A stretch of 64,000 bases of DNA from assembly GCF_017355405.1 (NCBI RefSeq), contig NZ_CP061177.1, forward strand, positions 2,587,001-2,651,000. Reading direction: 5' to 3'. A program made the translations under genes and the position numbers. Every line of letters starts with the position of its first letter. Position 1 is the stretch's first letter. The notes under the pieces were generated by a model that saw only the letters and a list, made by a program, of their open reading frames with translations, ran no database searches and was not told the DNA's origin. The DNA comes from Roseomonas haemaphysalidis (GTDB taxonomy: Bacteria; Pseudomonadota; Alphaproteobacteria; Acetobacterales; Acetobacteraceae). Below are positions 18,328-27,981 of the stretch, piece after piece.

Positions 18328-18489
18328 TCACCGCCAGTAGCGGTGGCCATAATAGGGTGGCGGCGGGGGTGGCGGCGCGTAGTAGCCATAGCGCGCCGGC
18401 GGGCCGTAATAGCTCGCGGGGTAGACCACGCAGCCCGCGACGCCGAAGCCGACGGCCGCCAGGGCCAGAATTCTGATCACGCCACGCAT
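18328..18489 (-). CDS. small proline/tyrosine-rich lipoprotein
   Basis: 53-residue predicted lipoprotein: signal MRGVIRILALAAVGFGVAGC with lipobox VAGC (Cys20), then a short tail rich in Tyr, Pro and Gly containing seven consecutive prolines and ending GHRYWR. GGAGAAG precedes the ATG. The stop lies 9 bp from the convergent xthA stop. Function unknown; similar tiny YYG/PPP lipoproteins are common in Acetobacteraceae, but I cannot name a family. Confidence 0.7.
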   Translation of the reverse strand: MRGVIRILALAAVGFGVAGCVVYPASYYGPPARYGYYAPPPPPPPYYGHRYWR

Positions 18490-18570
18490 GATGCTTCTCC
18501 TGCCCCGACGCCTGCCGCCGCCTTCACGGACGGTGGCAAGGCACGGGGCTTGATGCTGCGGCTTGGTTCA

Positions 18571-18594
18571 CGCCGGCGGGCCATCCCGCCGGCG
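18571..18594 (-). terminator. hairpin after the WXXGXW gene
   Basis: CGCCGGCGGG (18571-18580) pairs perfectly with CCCGCCGGCG (18585-18594) around loop CCAT. It starts 11 bases beyond the stop of the 18606 gene on the minus strand. No U tract, so a terminator role is only likely. Confidence 0.5.
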
Positions 18595-18605
18595 GCGACC
18601 ATGCC

Positions 18606-18941
18606 CTAACGCCAACCCGGCTCGATCCACACCCAACGGCCGCGGCGGTCCACCCAGCGGCCAGGTTGCCACGCGCCGCGCCGGCGCCGCTCCACCCAGC
18701 CACCGGCATTCCAGGCGTAGCCGTTGCCGGTCCAGCTCCAGGCACCGGGGCGCCAGACATAGGCGCGTCCAGGCTGCCGGCCCCGGGGCCCATCCGGGCG
18801 CGGTGGCGGAGGTGGCGGGGGCCTGCCAGGGCCATGGCGTGGCGGCGGGGCATAAGGCTGGGCTTCCGCGACGGTCGCCAGCGACGCAGTGCCCGCCAGC
18901 GCCATGACGGCACCCCTGACCAGGCTACGACGATCAAGCAT
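18606..18941 (-). CDS. exported WXXGXW-repeat protein
   Basis: 111 residues. Signal peptide MLDRRSLVRGAVMALAG... ending near EAQ, with a twin arginine (RRSL) that could make it a Tat substrate. Then a proline run (GRPPPPPPPRP) and a C-terminal region of W-x-x-G-x-W type repeats (WRPGAWSW, WNAGGWVERR, WQPGRWVDRRGRWVW, PGWR), as in the YXWGXW repeat family of unknown function. AGGAGGGAAGG supports the ATG at 18941; an upstream in-frame ATG at 19031 lacks this support. Confidence 0.75.
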   Translation of the reverse strand: MLDRRSLVRGAVMALAGTASLATVAEAQPYAPPPRHGPGRPPPPPPPRPDGPRGRQPGRAYVWRPGAWSWTGNGYAWNAGGWVERRRRGAWQPGRWVDRRGRWVWIEPGWR

Positions 18942-19049
18942 CCTTCCCTCCTGTTCCGGCATATCGGCGCCGACAAACAGGATGATCCCGCCCCAGCGTG
19001 GCGAAGCTGGGGCGGAATCGTGATCATTCACGCCGTGATGATTGCGAAG

Positions 19050-20774
19050 CTAAATATCCGCGTAACAATGCGTCTCGGCCGCGCCACCCGGATGCGTCAC
19101 CGCACCAAGATGAGCGGGACCGACGAGCTGCGCATACTTCCAAAGAGCTCCGGCATTGTAGTCGGTTCCGCGCGGTTTCCATTCCGCGCGGCGCCGGGCC
19201 ATTTCCTCGTCCGACAGGTCGACGTCGATGGTGCCTTTCTCGGCGTCGATCACGATGCGGTCGCCGTTGCGCAGCAGCGCGATCGGACCGCCGACCGCTG
19301 CTTCCGGCCCCACATGACCGATGCAGAAGCCGCGCGTGGCGCCGGAGAACCGGCCGTCGGTGATCAGCGCCACGGACTCGCCCATCCCCTGCCCGTAGAT
19401 GGCGGCGGTGGTGGACAGCATCTCCCGCATGCCGGGGCCGCCCTTTGGTCCCTCGTAGCGGATGACGATCACATCGCCCGCCTTGTAGGCGCGCTGGTCC
19501 ACGGCGGCGAAGGCATCCTCCTCGCAGTCGAAGCACAGCGCCGTGCCCTCGAAGCGCTGGTTGTGCAGCCCCGCGACTTTCACGATGGCGCCGTCCGGCG
19601 CGACGTTGCCCTTCATGCCGACCACGCCGCCGGTCGTGGTGATGGCGCGCGACACCGGGTAGATGACGTCCTGGTCCGTCGGGAAAACCACGTCCTTGTG
19701 GTTCTCCGCCAGGGTCTTGCCGGTCACGGTCAGACAATCGCCATGCAGCAGCCCCGCATCCAGCAGCGCCTTGATGATGACCGGGATACCACCGACGTTG
19801 TGCACGTCGAGCGCCACGTACTTCCCGCCCGGCTTCAGGTCAGCGATGTAGGGCGTGCGGCGCATGATGGCGACGACGTCGTCCATGGTGAAGCGGATGC
19901 CGGCCTCGTGCGCCATGGCGGGCAGGTGGAGCCCGGCGTTGGTCGAGCCGCCGGTCGCGCCGACGACGATGGCGGCGTTCTCCAGCGCCTTCAGCGTCAC
20001 GATGTCCCGCGGGCGGATGTTCTTCTTCAACAGCTCCATCACCGCCTTGCCGGACTCCACGGCCCAGCGGTCGCGATCCTCATACGGTGCCGGCGCACCG
20101 GCGGAGCCGGGCAGCGCCAGGCCGATGGCCTCCGACACCGTCGCCATGGTGTTGGCCGTGAACTGGCCACCGCAGGCACCGGCCGAGGGGCAGGCCACGC
20201 ATTCCAGCGCGTGCAGGTCCTCGTCCGACATGTTGCCGGCGGCGTGCTGGCCCACGGCCTCGAACACGTCCACCACCGTTACGTCGCGGCCTTTGAAGGT
20301 GCCGGGCAGGATGGAGCCGCCATACATGAAGACGCTGGGCACGTTCAGCCGCAGCATGGCCATCATCATGCCCGGCAACGACTTGTCGCAGCCCGCCAGC
20401 GTCACCATCGCGTCGTAGGAGTGGCCGCGCATGGTCAGCTCCACCGTGTCTGCGATGGCATCGCGCGAGGCGAGCGAGGACTTCATGCCCTGGTGGCCCA
20501 TCGCCAAGCCATCCGTCACCGTGATGGTGGTGAACTCGCGCGGCGTCCCCTGCCCTGCCTTGACCCCCTGCTTGACGCTCTGGGCCTGCCGGTTGAGGGC
20601 GATGTTGCAGGGCGCGGCCTCGTTCCAGCAGGTGGCGACGCCTACCAGCGGGCGGGCAATCTCCTCCTCCGTCATGCCCATGGCGTAGTAGTAGGAGCGG
20701 TGCGGGGCACGTTCCGGGCCGACGCTGACATGCCGGCTCGGCAAACGTGACTTGTCCCAAATGTGCTCGGCCAT
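19050..20774 (-). CDS. ilvD: dihydroxy-acid dehydratase, [2Fe-2S] (plant/mycobacterial) type
   Basis: 574 residues, second DHAD of the window. It carries the three cysteines used by [2Fe-2S] enzymes: Cys56 (NEAAPCN), Cys129 ([10 protein letters not shown]) and Cys201 (in [17 protein letters not shown]). Other landmarks: [26 protein letters not shown] and [15 protein letters not shown]. The [10 protein letters not shown] form fits DHAD rather than sugar-acid dehydratases (which have CNTMGTA). GAAAGGGATGG precedes the ATG at 20774. Located downstream of an MHS-family transporter with 69 bp of inverted repeats between. Confidence 0.88.
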   Translation of the reverse strand: MAEHIWDKSRLPSRHVSVGPERAPHRSYYYAMGMTEEEIARPLVGVATCWNEAAPCNIALNRQAQSVKQGVKAGQGTPREFTTITVTDGLAMGHQGMKSSLASRDAIADTVELTMRGHSYDAMVTLAGCDKSLPGMMMAMLRLNVPSVFMYGGSILPGTFKGRDVTVVDVFEAVGQHAAGNMSDEDLHALECVACPSAGACGGQFTANTMATVSEAIGLALPGSAGAPAPYEDRDRWAVESGKAVMELLKKNIRPRDIVTLKALENAAIVVGATGGSTNAGLHLPAMAHEAGIRFTMDDVVAIMRRTPYIADLKPGGKYVALDVHNVGGIPVIIKALLDAGLLHGDCLTVTGKTLAENHKDVVFPTDQDVIYPVSRAITTTGGVVGMKGNVAPDGAIVKVAGLHNQRFEGTALCFDCEEDAFAAVDQRAYKAGDVIVIRYEGPKGGPGMREMLSTTAAIYGQGMGESVALITDGRFSGATRGFCIGHVGPEAAVGGPIALLRNGDRIVIDAEKGTIDVDLSDEEMARRRAEWKPRGTDYNAGALWKYAQLVGPAHLGAVTHPGGAAETHCYADI

Positions 20775-20790
20775 GGGTCCATCCCTTTCA

Positions 20791-20840
20791 ACTGTTGCGC
20801 GCCGTTCCTGGTATCGCGCAACAGTGTTGCCTCGGCAACA
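20791..20840. repeat. two adjacent inverted repeats between the MHS transporter and the second ilvD
   Basis: ACTGTTGCGCG (20791-20801) and CGCGCAACAGT (20815-20825) form a perfect 11-bp inverted repeat with 13-bp spacer. TGTTGCC (20825-20831) and GGCAACA (20834-20840) form a second, tight 7-bp one. Both use the same CAACA/TGTTG core. They lie 17-66 bp upstream of the ilvD start and just after the transporter stop: terminator for the transporter, or operator/leader for ilvD. Confidence 0.6.
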
Positions 20841-20843
20841 GAC

Positions 20844-22169
20844 CTAATCGTTCCGGGCGGGGGCGTCGGGATGGCCGAGGTGGCCATGCAGCCGCGTGTC
20901 CTTCATGGACAGCGTGGCGACCAGCGATATCAGCGCAAAGGCGGCGACGTACCAGAAGAAGGCATTCTCCGCGCCGGCGCTCTTGAGCCAGAGCGCGACA
21001 TATTCCGCCGAGCCGCCGAACAGCGAGTTGGCGATGGCGTACCCCAACCCGACGCCCAGGGCGCGGATCTGCGGTGGAAACAGCTCCGCTTTCACCACGC
21101 CGCTGATCGAGGTGTAGAAGCTGACGATCAGCAGCGCCGACAGGATCAGCACGAAGGCGCCGCCGGAGGTGGTCACCCCGCCCAGGGTGCGCAGCAGCGG
21201 CACCGTCATCACCGCGGTGCCGACCGAGAAGACGATCAAACAGGCACGGCGCCCGATGCGGTCCGACAAGGCACCCAGAGCGGGCTGCAGGCACATGTAG
21301 CAGAACAGCACGGCGGCCATGGTCACGCTGGCGCGTTCGACGCTGAAGCCCGCGGTGTTGACCAGGAACTTCTGCATGTAGGTGGTGTAGGTATAGAAGG
21401 CCAAGCTGCCGCCCGCCGTCAGTCCGATGGTCTGCAGCAACGGCTTGGGGTGCCGCAGGAGCAGCGCGATGGTCCCCGCCCCCTCTGCCGAGCGCTCCCC
21501 GGCGGTGGAGGTTTCATGCAGGGCCCGGCGCAGGAACAACGCGATCACCGCCGTGCCCGCGCCAATGAAGAAGGGGATGCGCCAGGCCCAGGCCCGGATC
21601 TCCTCGGCCGAATAAACGGCCTGGAGGACCACCACCACGAGCAACGCCAGCAACTGCCCGCCGATCAGGGTGACGTACTGGAACGACGAGAAGAAGCCGC
21701 GGTGCTTGGCCAGCGCCACCTCGCTCATATAGGTCGCGCTGGTGCCGTACTCGCCGCCCACCGACAGCCCCTGGATCAACCGCGCGGTCAGCAGCAGCAG
21801 CGGCGCCGCCACGCCGATCTGCTCATAGGTCGGCAGCACCGCGATCATCAGCGAGCCGAAGCACATCATCAGCACGGAGATGACCATGGAGGTCTTGCGG
21901 CCGCTGCGGTCGGCGATGCGGCCGAACAGCCAGCCGCCGATCGGGCGCATCAGAAAGCCGACGGCGAAGATGGCCGCCGTGTTCAGCAACTGCGCGGTGC
22001 TGTCCCCGCGCGGAAAAAAGGCGGGCGCGAAATACAACGCCGTCGCGGCGTAAACGTAGAAGTCATACCATTCGACAAGATTGCCGGACGAACCGCCGAC
22101 GATCGCCATCACCCGCTTGCGCGTGTCGTGCGGGTCCACCTGCTCCGGTGCCATTGCCATCGTCGTCAT
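20844..22169 (-). CDS. MFS transporter, metabolite:H+ symporter (MHS) family
   Basis: Proton-coupled uptake of a small carboxylate or similar solute; inner membrane, 441 residues, 12 predicted segments. N-terminus [19 protein letters not shown] is the MHS signature, followed by [23 protein letters not shown] (cytoplasmic loop 2-3) and [21 protein letters not shown]. Closest named relatives by pattern are alpha-ketoglutarate/proline-betaine permeases (KgtP, ProP). ATG 22169 follows a GAAGGG site. The substrate cannot be read from sequence. Confidence 0.88.
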   Translation of the reverse strand: MTTMAMAPEQVDPHDTRKRVMAIVGGSSGNLVEWYDFYVYAATALYFAPAFFPRGDSTAQLLNTAAIFAVGFLMRPIGGWLFGRIADRSGRKTSMVISVLMMCFGSLMIAVLPTYEQIGVAAPLLLLTARLIQGLSVGGEYGTSATYMSEVALAKHRGFFSSFQYVTLIGGQLLALLVVVVLQAVYSAEEIRAWAWRIPFFIGAGTAVIALFLRRALHETSTAGERSAEGAGTIALLLRHPKPLLQTIGLTAGGSLAFYTYTTYMQKFLVNTAGFSVERASVTMAAVLFCYMCLQPALGALSDRIGRRACLIVFSVGTAVMTVPLLRTLGGVTTSGGAFVLILSALLIVSFYTSISGVVKAELFPPQIRALGVGLGYAIANSLFGGSAEYVALWLKSAGAENAFFWYVAAFALISLVATLSMKDTRLHGHLGHPDAPARND

Positions 22170-22239
22170 CCCTTCAGTGATGCGACGTTCTTTCACGCGC
22201 GCCCGGTCAGCGCGCGTGAACAATCGGCAACCCGCGCCG

Positions 22240-24933
22240 CTACCCGCCGATGCGCGACAGCGCGGCCTGCAGGCGGGCGACCTCGGCTTCCGCCGTCGCC
22301 AGCCGCTCGCGGTTTTCCTCCACCACTTCCGGCTTGGCACGGGACACGAAGTCCTGGTTCCCCAGCTTCGCCGCCGTCTTCTCGGCGTCCGTCCGCAGCT
22401 TGGCGATCTCCTTGCCCAGCCGCGTCCGCTCGGCGCCGAGGTCGATGACGTCGGCCAGCGGCAGCAGCACCGTGGCTTCGTCCACCACCACCTGGGCGCC
22501 CTGCGGCGGCTCGCCTTCCAGCGCCCGTACTTCCGTAGCGCGGCCCAGGCGACGGATGGCCTCGATCCAGCGATCCGCCCGCGCCAGCGTTTCCGGTTTG
22601 GCGCCGGACAGCAGCAGCGGCACCAGCACGGAGGGCGGCACGTTCATCTCGCTGCGCACCGCGCGCACCTCGGAAACCAGCCGGACCACCCAGTCCAGCT
22701 CGGCCTTGGCCTCGTCGGCCCCCGGCACCGCCACGGCGGCAGGCCAGGACTCGCCGATCAGGCTGAACTCCGGGCCGTAGCCGAAGCGGTCCCAAAGCTC
22801 CTCGGTCAGATACGGCATGACCGGGTGCAGCAGGCGCAGGATGGTGCCCAGTACGTGCTGCGCCACGCCCTTCACCTCGTCCTTCTCGGCACCATCCGGC
22901 CCGTTCAGCGCCGGCTTGGCGAATTCCAGGAACCAGTCGCAGAAACCGTTCCACACGAAGCGGTAGCAGGCCGAGGCGTAGTCATCCATGCGGTAGGCTT
23001 CGAGCGCCGCCGTCGCCTCCGCGATGGCGCCGTTGGCGGTGCCGAGGATCCAGCGCGCCAGCGGCGTCTGCACTGCGGCCGGGTCGAAGGACGCATCGGG
23101 CGCGATGCCGTTCATCTCGCAGAAGCGCGCCGCGTTCCACAGCTTGGTGCCGAAGGAGCGGAAGTCCTCCACCCGCTTGCGGCCCAGCTTCACGTCGCGC
23201 CCCGGGGTGGCCAGGGAGGCGATGGTGAAGCGCAGCGCGTCCGTGCCGAAGCTCTCGATTAGTTCCAGCGGGTCGATGACGTTGCCCTTGGACTTCGACA
23301 TCTTCTGGCCCTTCTCGTCGCGGACGAGGCCATGGATGTAGACGGTCTTGAAGGGCACATCGCCCATGAAGTGATGGCCCATCATCATCATCCGGGCGAC
23401 CCAGAAGAAGATGATGTCCCAGCCCGTCACCAGCACGTCACCGGGATAATACTTGTTCAGCTCCGGCGTCTTGTTCGGCCAGCCGAGCGTGCTGAACGGC
23501 CAGAGCGCCGAGCTGAACCAGGTGTCCAGCACATCCTCGTCGCGTGTCAGCGTCACATCGGCGCCGAGCTTGGCGCGGGCCTCGGCATAGGCCTCCTCCT
23601 CCGTGCGGGCCACGAAGATGCTGCCGTCCGGCGCGTACCAGGCGGGGATCTGGTGCCCCCACCAAAGCTGGCGGCTGACGCACCAGGGCTGGATGTCGCG
23701 CATCCAGGAGAAGAAGGTGTTCTCGAAGTGCTTGGGCACGAACTGCGTGCGGCCGCTTTCCACCGCCTCGATCGCCGGCTTGGCCAGGGTCGCGGCGTCG
23801 CAATACCACTGCATGGTCAGGCGCGGCTCGATCGGCACGCCGGAACGATCGCCATGCGGCACGGCGTTGCTGTGAGCCTCGATGGTCTCGATCAGCTCCA
23901 GCCGCTCCAGCTCCGCGATGATCGCCTTGCGGGCCGCGAAGCGGTCCTGGCCAGCGAGGCCGCGCACGAAATCCGGGTCTGCGATGCCGTCCACGGCGCG
24001 CAGGTCGCCCTCGATCTCCGCCAGCCAGACCGCGCCCTCGGCATCCAGGATCGACGGCATCGCCAAGCCATGGCGCTTGCCGACGGCGAAGTCGTTGAAG
24101 TCGTGCGCCGGCGTGATCTTCACCGCGCCCGAGCCCTTCTCCGGGTCGGAATACTCGTCAGCCACCACCGGAATGCGGCGGCCGGTAAGCGGCAGGATCA
24201 GATGCTTGCCGACCAAAGCGCGAAAGCGTTCGTCATCCGGGTGCACCGCCACGGCGGTGTCGGCCAGCATGGTTTCCGGCCGCGTGGTGGCGACCACCAG
24301 GAACTGCCCCGACTCGCCTTCCACCGGGTAGCGCAGGTGCCAGATGCTGCCCTTCATCTCCTTGTTCTCGACCTCGAGGTCGGAGATGGCGGTCTGGAAC
24401 TTCGGGTCCCAGTTCACCAGCCGCCGGTCGCGGTAGATCAGCCCCTGCTGGTGCAGGGTCACGAAGACCTCCCGCACCGCCTCAGACAGGCCGGCATCCA
24501 TTGTGAAGCGCTCGCGCGGCCAATCCAGGCTGGCGCCCAGGCGGCGGAGCTGGCGGGTGATGGTGCCGCCCGACTGGCCCTTCCACTCCCACACATGCTC
24601 CAGGAACTTCTCGCGGCCGATGCTGCGGCGGTCGACGCCCTGCCCGGCCAGCAGCCGCTCCACCACCATCTGGGTGGCGATGCCGGCGTGGTCGGTGCCC
24701 GGCTGCCACAGCGCGTCCCGCCCCTGCATGCGGCGCCAGCGGACCAGGGTGTCCTGGATCGTGAAGGTCAGCGCGTGGCCGATATGCAGGCTGCCCGTGA
24801 CGTTGGGCGGCGGGATCATGATGGTGAAGGGGTCGGCCGGGCTGTCCGGCTTGGCGCCGAAGGCTCCGGAGGCCTCCCACCCCTCATAGATGCGTTGTTC
24901 GAAGCTGGCGGGGGCGAGGGTCTTGTCGAGCAT
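22240..24933 (-). CDS. valS: valyl-tRNA synthetase
   Basis: Class I synthetase with editing domain, 897 residues. [20 protein letters not shown] at the start; HIGH motif in [36 protein letters not shown] in the catalytic C-terminal part; a terminal Val-RS coiled coil ([19 protein letters not shown]). ATG 24933 chosen because upstream in-frame codons lack family similarity. Last gene of the pcm-tolC-popZ-valS row. Confidence 0.97.
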   Translation of the reverse strand: MLDKTLAPASFEQRIYEGWEASGAFGAKPDSPADPFTIMIPPPNVTGSLHIGHALTFTIQDTLVRWRRMQGRDALWQPGTDHAGIATQMVVERLLAGQGVDRRSIGREKFLEHVWEWKGQSGGTITRQLRRLGASLDWPRERFTMDAGLSEAVREVFVTLHQQGLIYRDRRLVNWDPKFQTAISDLEVENKEMKGSIWHLRYPVEGESGQFLVVATTRPETMLADTAVAVHPDDERFRALVGKHLILPLTGRRIPVVADEYSDPEKGSGAVKITPAHDFNDFAVGKRHGLAMPSILDAEGAVWLAEIEGDLRAVDGIADPDFVRGLAGQDRFAARKAIIAELERLELIETIEAHSNAVPHGDRSGVPIEPRLTMQWYCDAATLAKPAIEAVESGRTQFVPKHFENTFFSWMRDIQPWCVSRQLWWGHQIPAWYAPDGSIFVARTEEEAYAEARAKLGADVTLTRDEDVLDTWFSSALWPFSTLGWPNKTPELNKYYPGDVLVTGWDIIFFWVARMMMMGHHFMGDVPFKTVYIHGLVRDEKGQKMSKSKGNVIDPLELIESFGTDALRFTIASLATPGRDVKLGRKRVEDFRSFGTKLWNAARFCEMNGIAPDASFDPAAVQTPLARWILGTANGAIAEATAALEAYRMDDYASACYRFVWNGFCDWFLEFAKPALNGPDGAEKDEVKGVAQHVLGTILRLLHPVMPYLTEELWDRFGYGPEFSLIGESWPAAVAVPGADEAKAELDWVVRLVSEVRAVRSEMNVPPSVLVPLLLSGAKPETLARADRWIEAIRRLGRATEVRALEGEPPQGAQVVVDEATVLLPLADVIDLGAERTRLGKEIAKLRTDAEKTAAKLGNQDFVSRAKPEVVEENRERLATAEAEVARLQAALSRIGG

Positions 24934-24992
24934 GGCAGGACGCTTGATGGCGCCGGCCCGCAACGTCAAGGCCTGACCGCGAGTCCCGGTGT

Positions 24993-25391
24993 TCAGTCCG
25001 GCTGGCGGTCCAGCATCTTGCCGATCTCGGCCTTCACCATGCGCTCCACCATGCCCGGAAGGTGCTGGTCCAGCCACGCCTGCAGCAGCGGGCGCATTTC
25101 CTCGCGCACCACGTCCTCGATCGTGGTGCCGCCGCCGCGCGAAACCGGCGCGGTGCGGTCCGCCGCGACGGCCTGGGCCTGCGGCCCCGGGGCCACCGGA
25201 ATGGCGGGGGGCGCCGGGGTCGGGTCCTGCACCGGCGTGGCAGGCGCCGGCGCGGCGGGGGGCGAAACCAGCATGGCTTCGGTCAGGTCCAGCGGATCGT
25301 CCGGCTCCGCTTTCTCATCCTCGTTCAGGATGTCGCGGATGGAGGCCAGGATCTCCGCCATGGACGGATCGGGGTTCTTGGGATCGGCCAT
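24993..25391 (-). CDS. popZ: PopZ-type polar organising protein (DUF2497)
   Basis: 132 residues. The N-terminal helix DPSMAEILASIRDILNEDE and the C-terminal block IEDVVREEMRPLLQAWLDQHLPGMVERMVKAEIGKML are the two conserved PopZ/DUF2497 regions; between them lies an acidic then Pro/Ala-rich linker (~28-90). In Caulobacter PopZ forms a polar matrix that anchors ParB-origin complexes. The linker is short compared with Caulobacter PopZ (177 aa). Immediately downstream of tolC, a placement frequent in alphaproteobacteria. Confidence 0.85.
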   Translation of the reverse strand: MADPKNPDPSMAEILASIRDILNEDEKAEPDDPLDLTEAMLVSPPAAPAPATPVQDPTPAPPAIPVAPGPQAQAVAADRTAPVSRGGGTTIEDVVREEMRPLLQAWLDQHLPGMVERMVKAEIGKMLDRQPD

Positions 25392-25392
25392 C

Positions 25393-26779
25393 TTAACGCA
25401 CCATGCCAGCGCTGTCGGCCTGCGAGAGGTCGCTGGTGCCGAACCATTTGTTGCGGACGGCGCGGTAGTAGGCCTCCATGTCGTAGAGGGGCACGGGCAG
25501 GGCGAGGTCCTTGGCGGTCAGCCGCCCCACGGCGCCGGCCAGCGCGTAGCTGTTGGTCACCACGTTGGCCAGCGCCTGCACCAGCGTCACCCGCGCGTTC
25601 AGCAGCTCCTGCTCCGCGTTCAGCACGTCCAGCGTCGTCCGGCTGCCCACCACCGCCTCGCGCTGCACCCCGTCCAGCGCAATCTCCGCCGCCCGGATCT
25701 GCGATCGCACGCTGTCCACCTGCGCCCGCGCCGCCACCAGCGTTTCCCACGCCTGCGTCGCCTGCTGCATCGCCGCCCGCCGCTGGTCGTCCACCACCTG
25801 CCGCAGCCGCTGCGCGTCCTGCCGCGCCTGCCGCACCGCCGCGTATTCCGCGCCACCCTGGTACAGCGGCACCGACAGCGTCGCCGTGATCTGCTCGCCC
25901 GTCGCCCGCGTGTGCGGCGACTGCGTGTTGTCCGATCGGTAGGTCTGCGCCTGCAGCGACACCTGCGGCAGCAAGGTCGCGAACTGCACGTCGATCTGCT
26001 CGCGCCCCGCCGCCTCGTCAAACAGCGTCGCCACCACCGCCGGCGCGTTCACCGACGCCAGCTCCGCCGCCTCGCGCGCGCTGCGCACCGGGGCTGCCAG
26101 CGGCTGCGGCGCCACCAGCCGCTCCGGCGCCACCCCCACCAGCCCGCGCAAACGTCGCCCGGCTGGTTTGCAGCGTGCCTTCCGCATTGGCCCGCGTCGC
26201 CCGCGCGCCCGCCAGCCGGCTTTCCGCCTGCGCCACGTCGGTGCGCGTGATCTCGCCCACCCGGAAGCGTTCGTTGGTGGCATCCAGCTGCCGCTGCAGC
26301 ACCTGCACGTTGTTGACGTTCAGCCGCAGCGTTTCCTGGTCGCGGATCACCGCCACATAGGCCTGCACCGTGTCCGACAGCACCTGCTGCTCGGTGGCCA
26401 GCAGCCGCGCCCGCTGCGCCAGCACCTGGTTCTCCGCCCGCCGCGTGCCAGCCACCGTGCGGCCGCCATTGTACAGCGGCTGCGTCACCGTCGCCGTGCC
26501 GCTGCCAATCTGGCGGTCCGTGTCGCCGTAGATGCCCCGCGACCGCGCCGTGCCCTGGTTGTACCCCGCGCTGCCCGACAGCGTCACGCTCGGCCGCCAC
26601 CCCGCCAGCGCCTGCGGCACGTTCTCGTCCACCACCCGCAGCTGCGCCCGCGACGTTTGCAGCGTCGGGTTGTTGGCATACGCCGCCGACAACGCATCCT
26701 GCAGCGTCTGACCCCGCGCCACACCACCCAGCATCATCACCAGCATCACCGACGCCGAGACACTCTTCATCATCGACAT
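25393..26779 (-). pseudogene. tolC: TolC-family outer-membrane efflux protein, frameshifted
   Basis: Trimeric outer-membrane channel for efflux pumps and type I secretion. The N-terminal half (signal MKSVSASVMLVMMLGGVARG, then LQDALSAAYANNPTLQTSRAQL) reads from 26779 to about 26145. The C-terminal half (GVAPERLVAPQPLAAPV to the end) continues in the next frame to 25393. Removing one base in the G-run at 26143-26145 (CCC on the + strand) gives ...TFARLVGVAPERL... and one reading frame of 461 residues, the normal length. Either a real inactivating mutation or a sequence error. GGGGAG supports the start at 26779. Confidence 0.85.
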
Positions 26780-26877
26780 CTCAAGCTCCCCTGCCGCTGT
26801 CTCGCGCACCCGCCGGGCGGCGGCAGATTAGCCGACCGCCTGGCATCAGGCCAGCATCCTCGCCGCCAAGGCCAAGC

Positions 26878-27537
26878 TCAGAACACGAAACCGGGTTCGG
26901 CAGAAAATCCAGGCAGCGGCGCGGTGCCGCAATCAAACATCTCGGCCACGGAGAAGGTGCCGCCAGAGCGCGTGCCGAGCACGGCGGCCCCGCTGCGGCC
27001 CGGTCGCCGGCGCACGGCCACCAGGCGCCCGCCTTCCGCCAGCCGGTCGGCCACCGCTTCGGGGATAGCCGGAACCTGGCCCTCGATCATCACCACGTCG
27101 AACGGCCCGCTCGGGGCGCCGCCGACCGGCATGGCCTCGATGAACTGCACGGAGCCGGGGCTGACCACGCCTGCGGAAGCCAGGGCGCCACGGGCCAGCG
27201 CCGCCAGGGCCGGGTCCTGCTCCACCGCGGTCACGATGGCCCCCATGCGGGCCAGCAGCGCCGCGCCGTAGCCGCTGCCGGCACCGAGCACCAGGGCGGT
27301 TTCGCCCATGCGCAGCTGCGTCATCTGCACCAGGCGGGCGATCATCATCGGTTGCAGCAGCACGCGTCCCTGGCCGAGCGGCACGTCCTCGTCGGCATGC
27401 GCGCGGGCGACGCTGTTGGCCGGCACGAACAGATGGCGCGGCAGGTCCAGCATGGCGTTGATCACGCGCGGATCGGTCACCTTGTTGGGCAGCACCTGCC
27501 CGTCCACCATCCACTTGCGCGCATCGGCGAAGTTCAT
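26878..27537 (-). CDS. pcm: protein-L-isoaspartate O-methyltransferase family protein
   Basis: SAM-dependent methyltransferase fold, 219 residues. MNFADARKWMVDGQVLPNKV at the start, LPRHLFVP, LLQPMMIARLVQM, the SAM-binding glycine loop VLGAGSGYGAALLARMG and acidic VTAVEQD. This is the divergent Pcm-like paralogue that precedes tolC in many alphaproteobacteria and may not repair isoaspartate: the usual G-D/T-rich motif I is VLGAGSGY here. GAGGAT lies 9 bases before ATG 27537. Function beyond the fold is inference. Confidence 0.85.
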   Translation of the reverse strand: MNFADARKWMVDGQVLPNKVTDPRVINAMLDLPRHLFVPANSVARAHADEDVPLGQGRVLLQPMMIARLVQMTQLRMGETALVLGAGSGYGAALLARMGAIVTAVEQDPALAALARGALASAGVVSPGSVQFIEAMPVGGAPSGPFDVVMIEGQVPAIPEAVADRLAEGGRLVAVRRRPGRSGAAVLGTRSGGTFSVAEMFDCGTAPLPGFSAEPGFVF

Positions 27538-27645
27538 CGGCCGCTCATCCTCGTACACAGCGCAGATCGTCCCCGCGCAAGGCGGCGGTTATACGCGGGT
27601 GCAGCACGGCGGCCAAGCGGGAGGCACGAACCGCGCCTCTGCCTC

Positions 27646-27674
27646 TTGACCGTGCGGCGCTGGCACCCGATACA
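27646..27674 (+). promoter_or_regulatory. sigma-70 type promoter of tRNA-Cys
   Basis: TTGACC (27646-27651) and GATACA (27669-27674) with an ideal 17-bp spacer. The tRNA begins 11 bp past the -10 box, as expected for a stable-RNA promoter. Confidence 0.65.
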
Positions 27675-27684
27675 CCCGACCGGC

Positions 27685-27758
27685 GGCCTGATGGCAGAAT
27701 GGTGATGCAACGGACTGCAAATCCGTGAATGTGGGTTCGATTCCCGCTCAGGCCTCCA
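27685..27758 (+). tRNA. tRNA-Cys (anticodon GCA)
   Basis: Acceptor GGCCTGA/TCAGGCC perfectly paired, D stem GCAG/TGCA-type (short, as in tRNA-Cys), anticodon stem ACGGA/TCCGT with loop CTGCAAA, T arm GTGGG-TTCGATT-CCCGC, discriminator T and encoded CCA. 74 nt. Confidence 0.95.
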
Positions 27759-27847
27759 GCTTTTGACTATGGCGTTATCGCGAAACGATTGAAAAAGGGG
27801 CCTTGCGAGCCTCCGGATGCTTCGCTATATCGCCGCCCACACGCTGA

Positions 27848-27923
27848 TCCCTGATAGCTCAGCTGGTAGAGCGCGCGACTGTTAATCGCTAGGTCGTTGG
27901 TTCGAGTCCAACTCGGGGAGCCA
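27848..27923 (+). tRNA. tRNA-Asn (anticodon GTT)
   Basis: Acceptor TCCCTGA/TCGGGGA, D stem GCTC/GAGC, anticodon loop CTGTTAA, T arm GTTGG-TTCGAGT-CCAAC, discriminator G and encoded CCA. The outermost anticodon-stem pair (27-43) is a C-T mismatch. Downstream of tRNA-Cys by 89 bp and probably co-transcribed, with the terminator right after it. Confidence 0.95.
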
Positions 27924-27932
27924 CTCAGTAAA

Positions 27933-27970
27933 GCCCTCGGATGCCGCAAGCATCCGGGGGCTTTTCTTTT
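27933..27970 (+). terminator. Rho-independent terminator after tRNA-Asn
   Basis: GCCCTCGGATGC (27933-27944) pairs over 12 bp (one G-T) with GCATCCGGGGGC (27950-27961), loop CGCAA, followed by TTTTCTTTT. Convergent with the leftward phnM-like gene, whose stop is at 27982; the minus strand reads TTTACT after the stem, so it may serve both. Confidence 0.92.
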
Positions 27971-27981
27971 GCCGGTAGCAG

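Noticed and set aside
20844..22169. Assigning the MHS transporter as an alpha-ketoglutarate permease
   Set aside because: The family signature is clear but substrate-determining residues cannot be judged by eye.
26140..26150. Programmed frameshift in tolC
   Set aside because: The site has only a short G-run, no slippery heptamer and no downstream stimulator that I can see; TolC proteins are not known to use one.
23332..26250. 972-codon plus-strand open frame opposite valS, popZ and tolC
   Set aside because: Shadow frame; composition and lack of motifs argue against coding.
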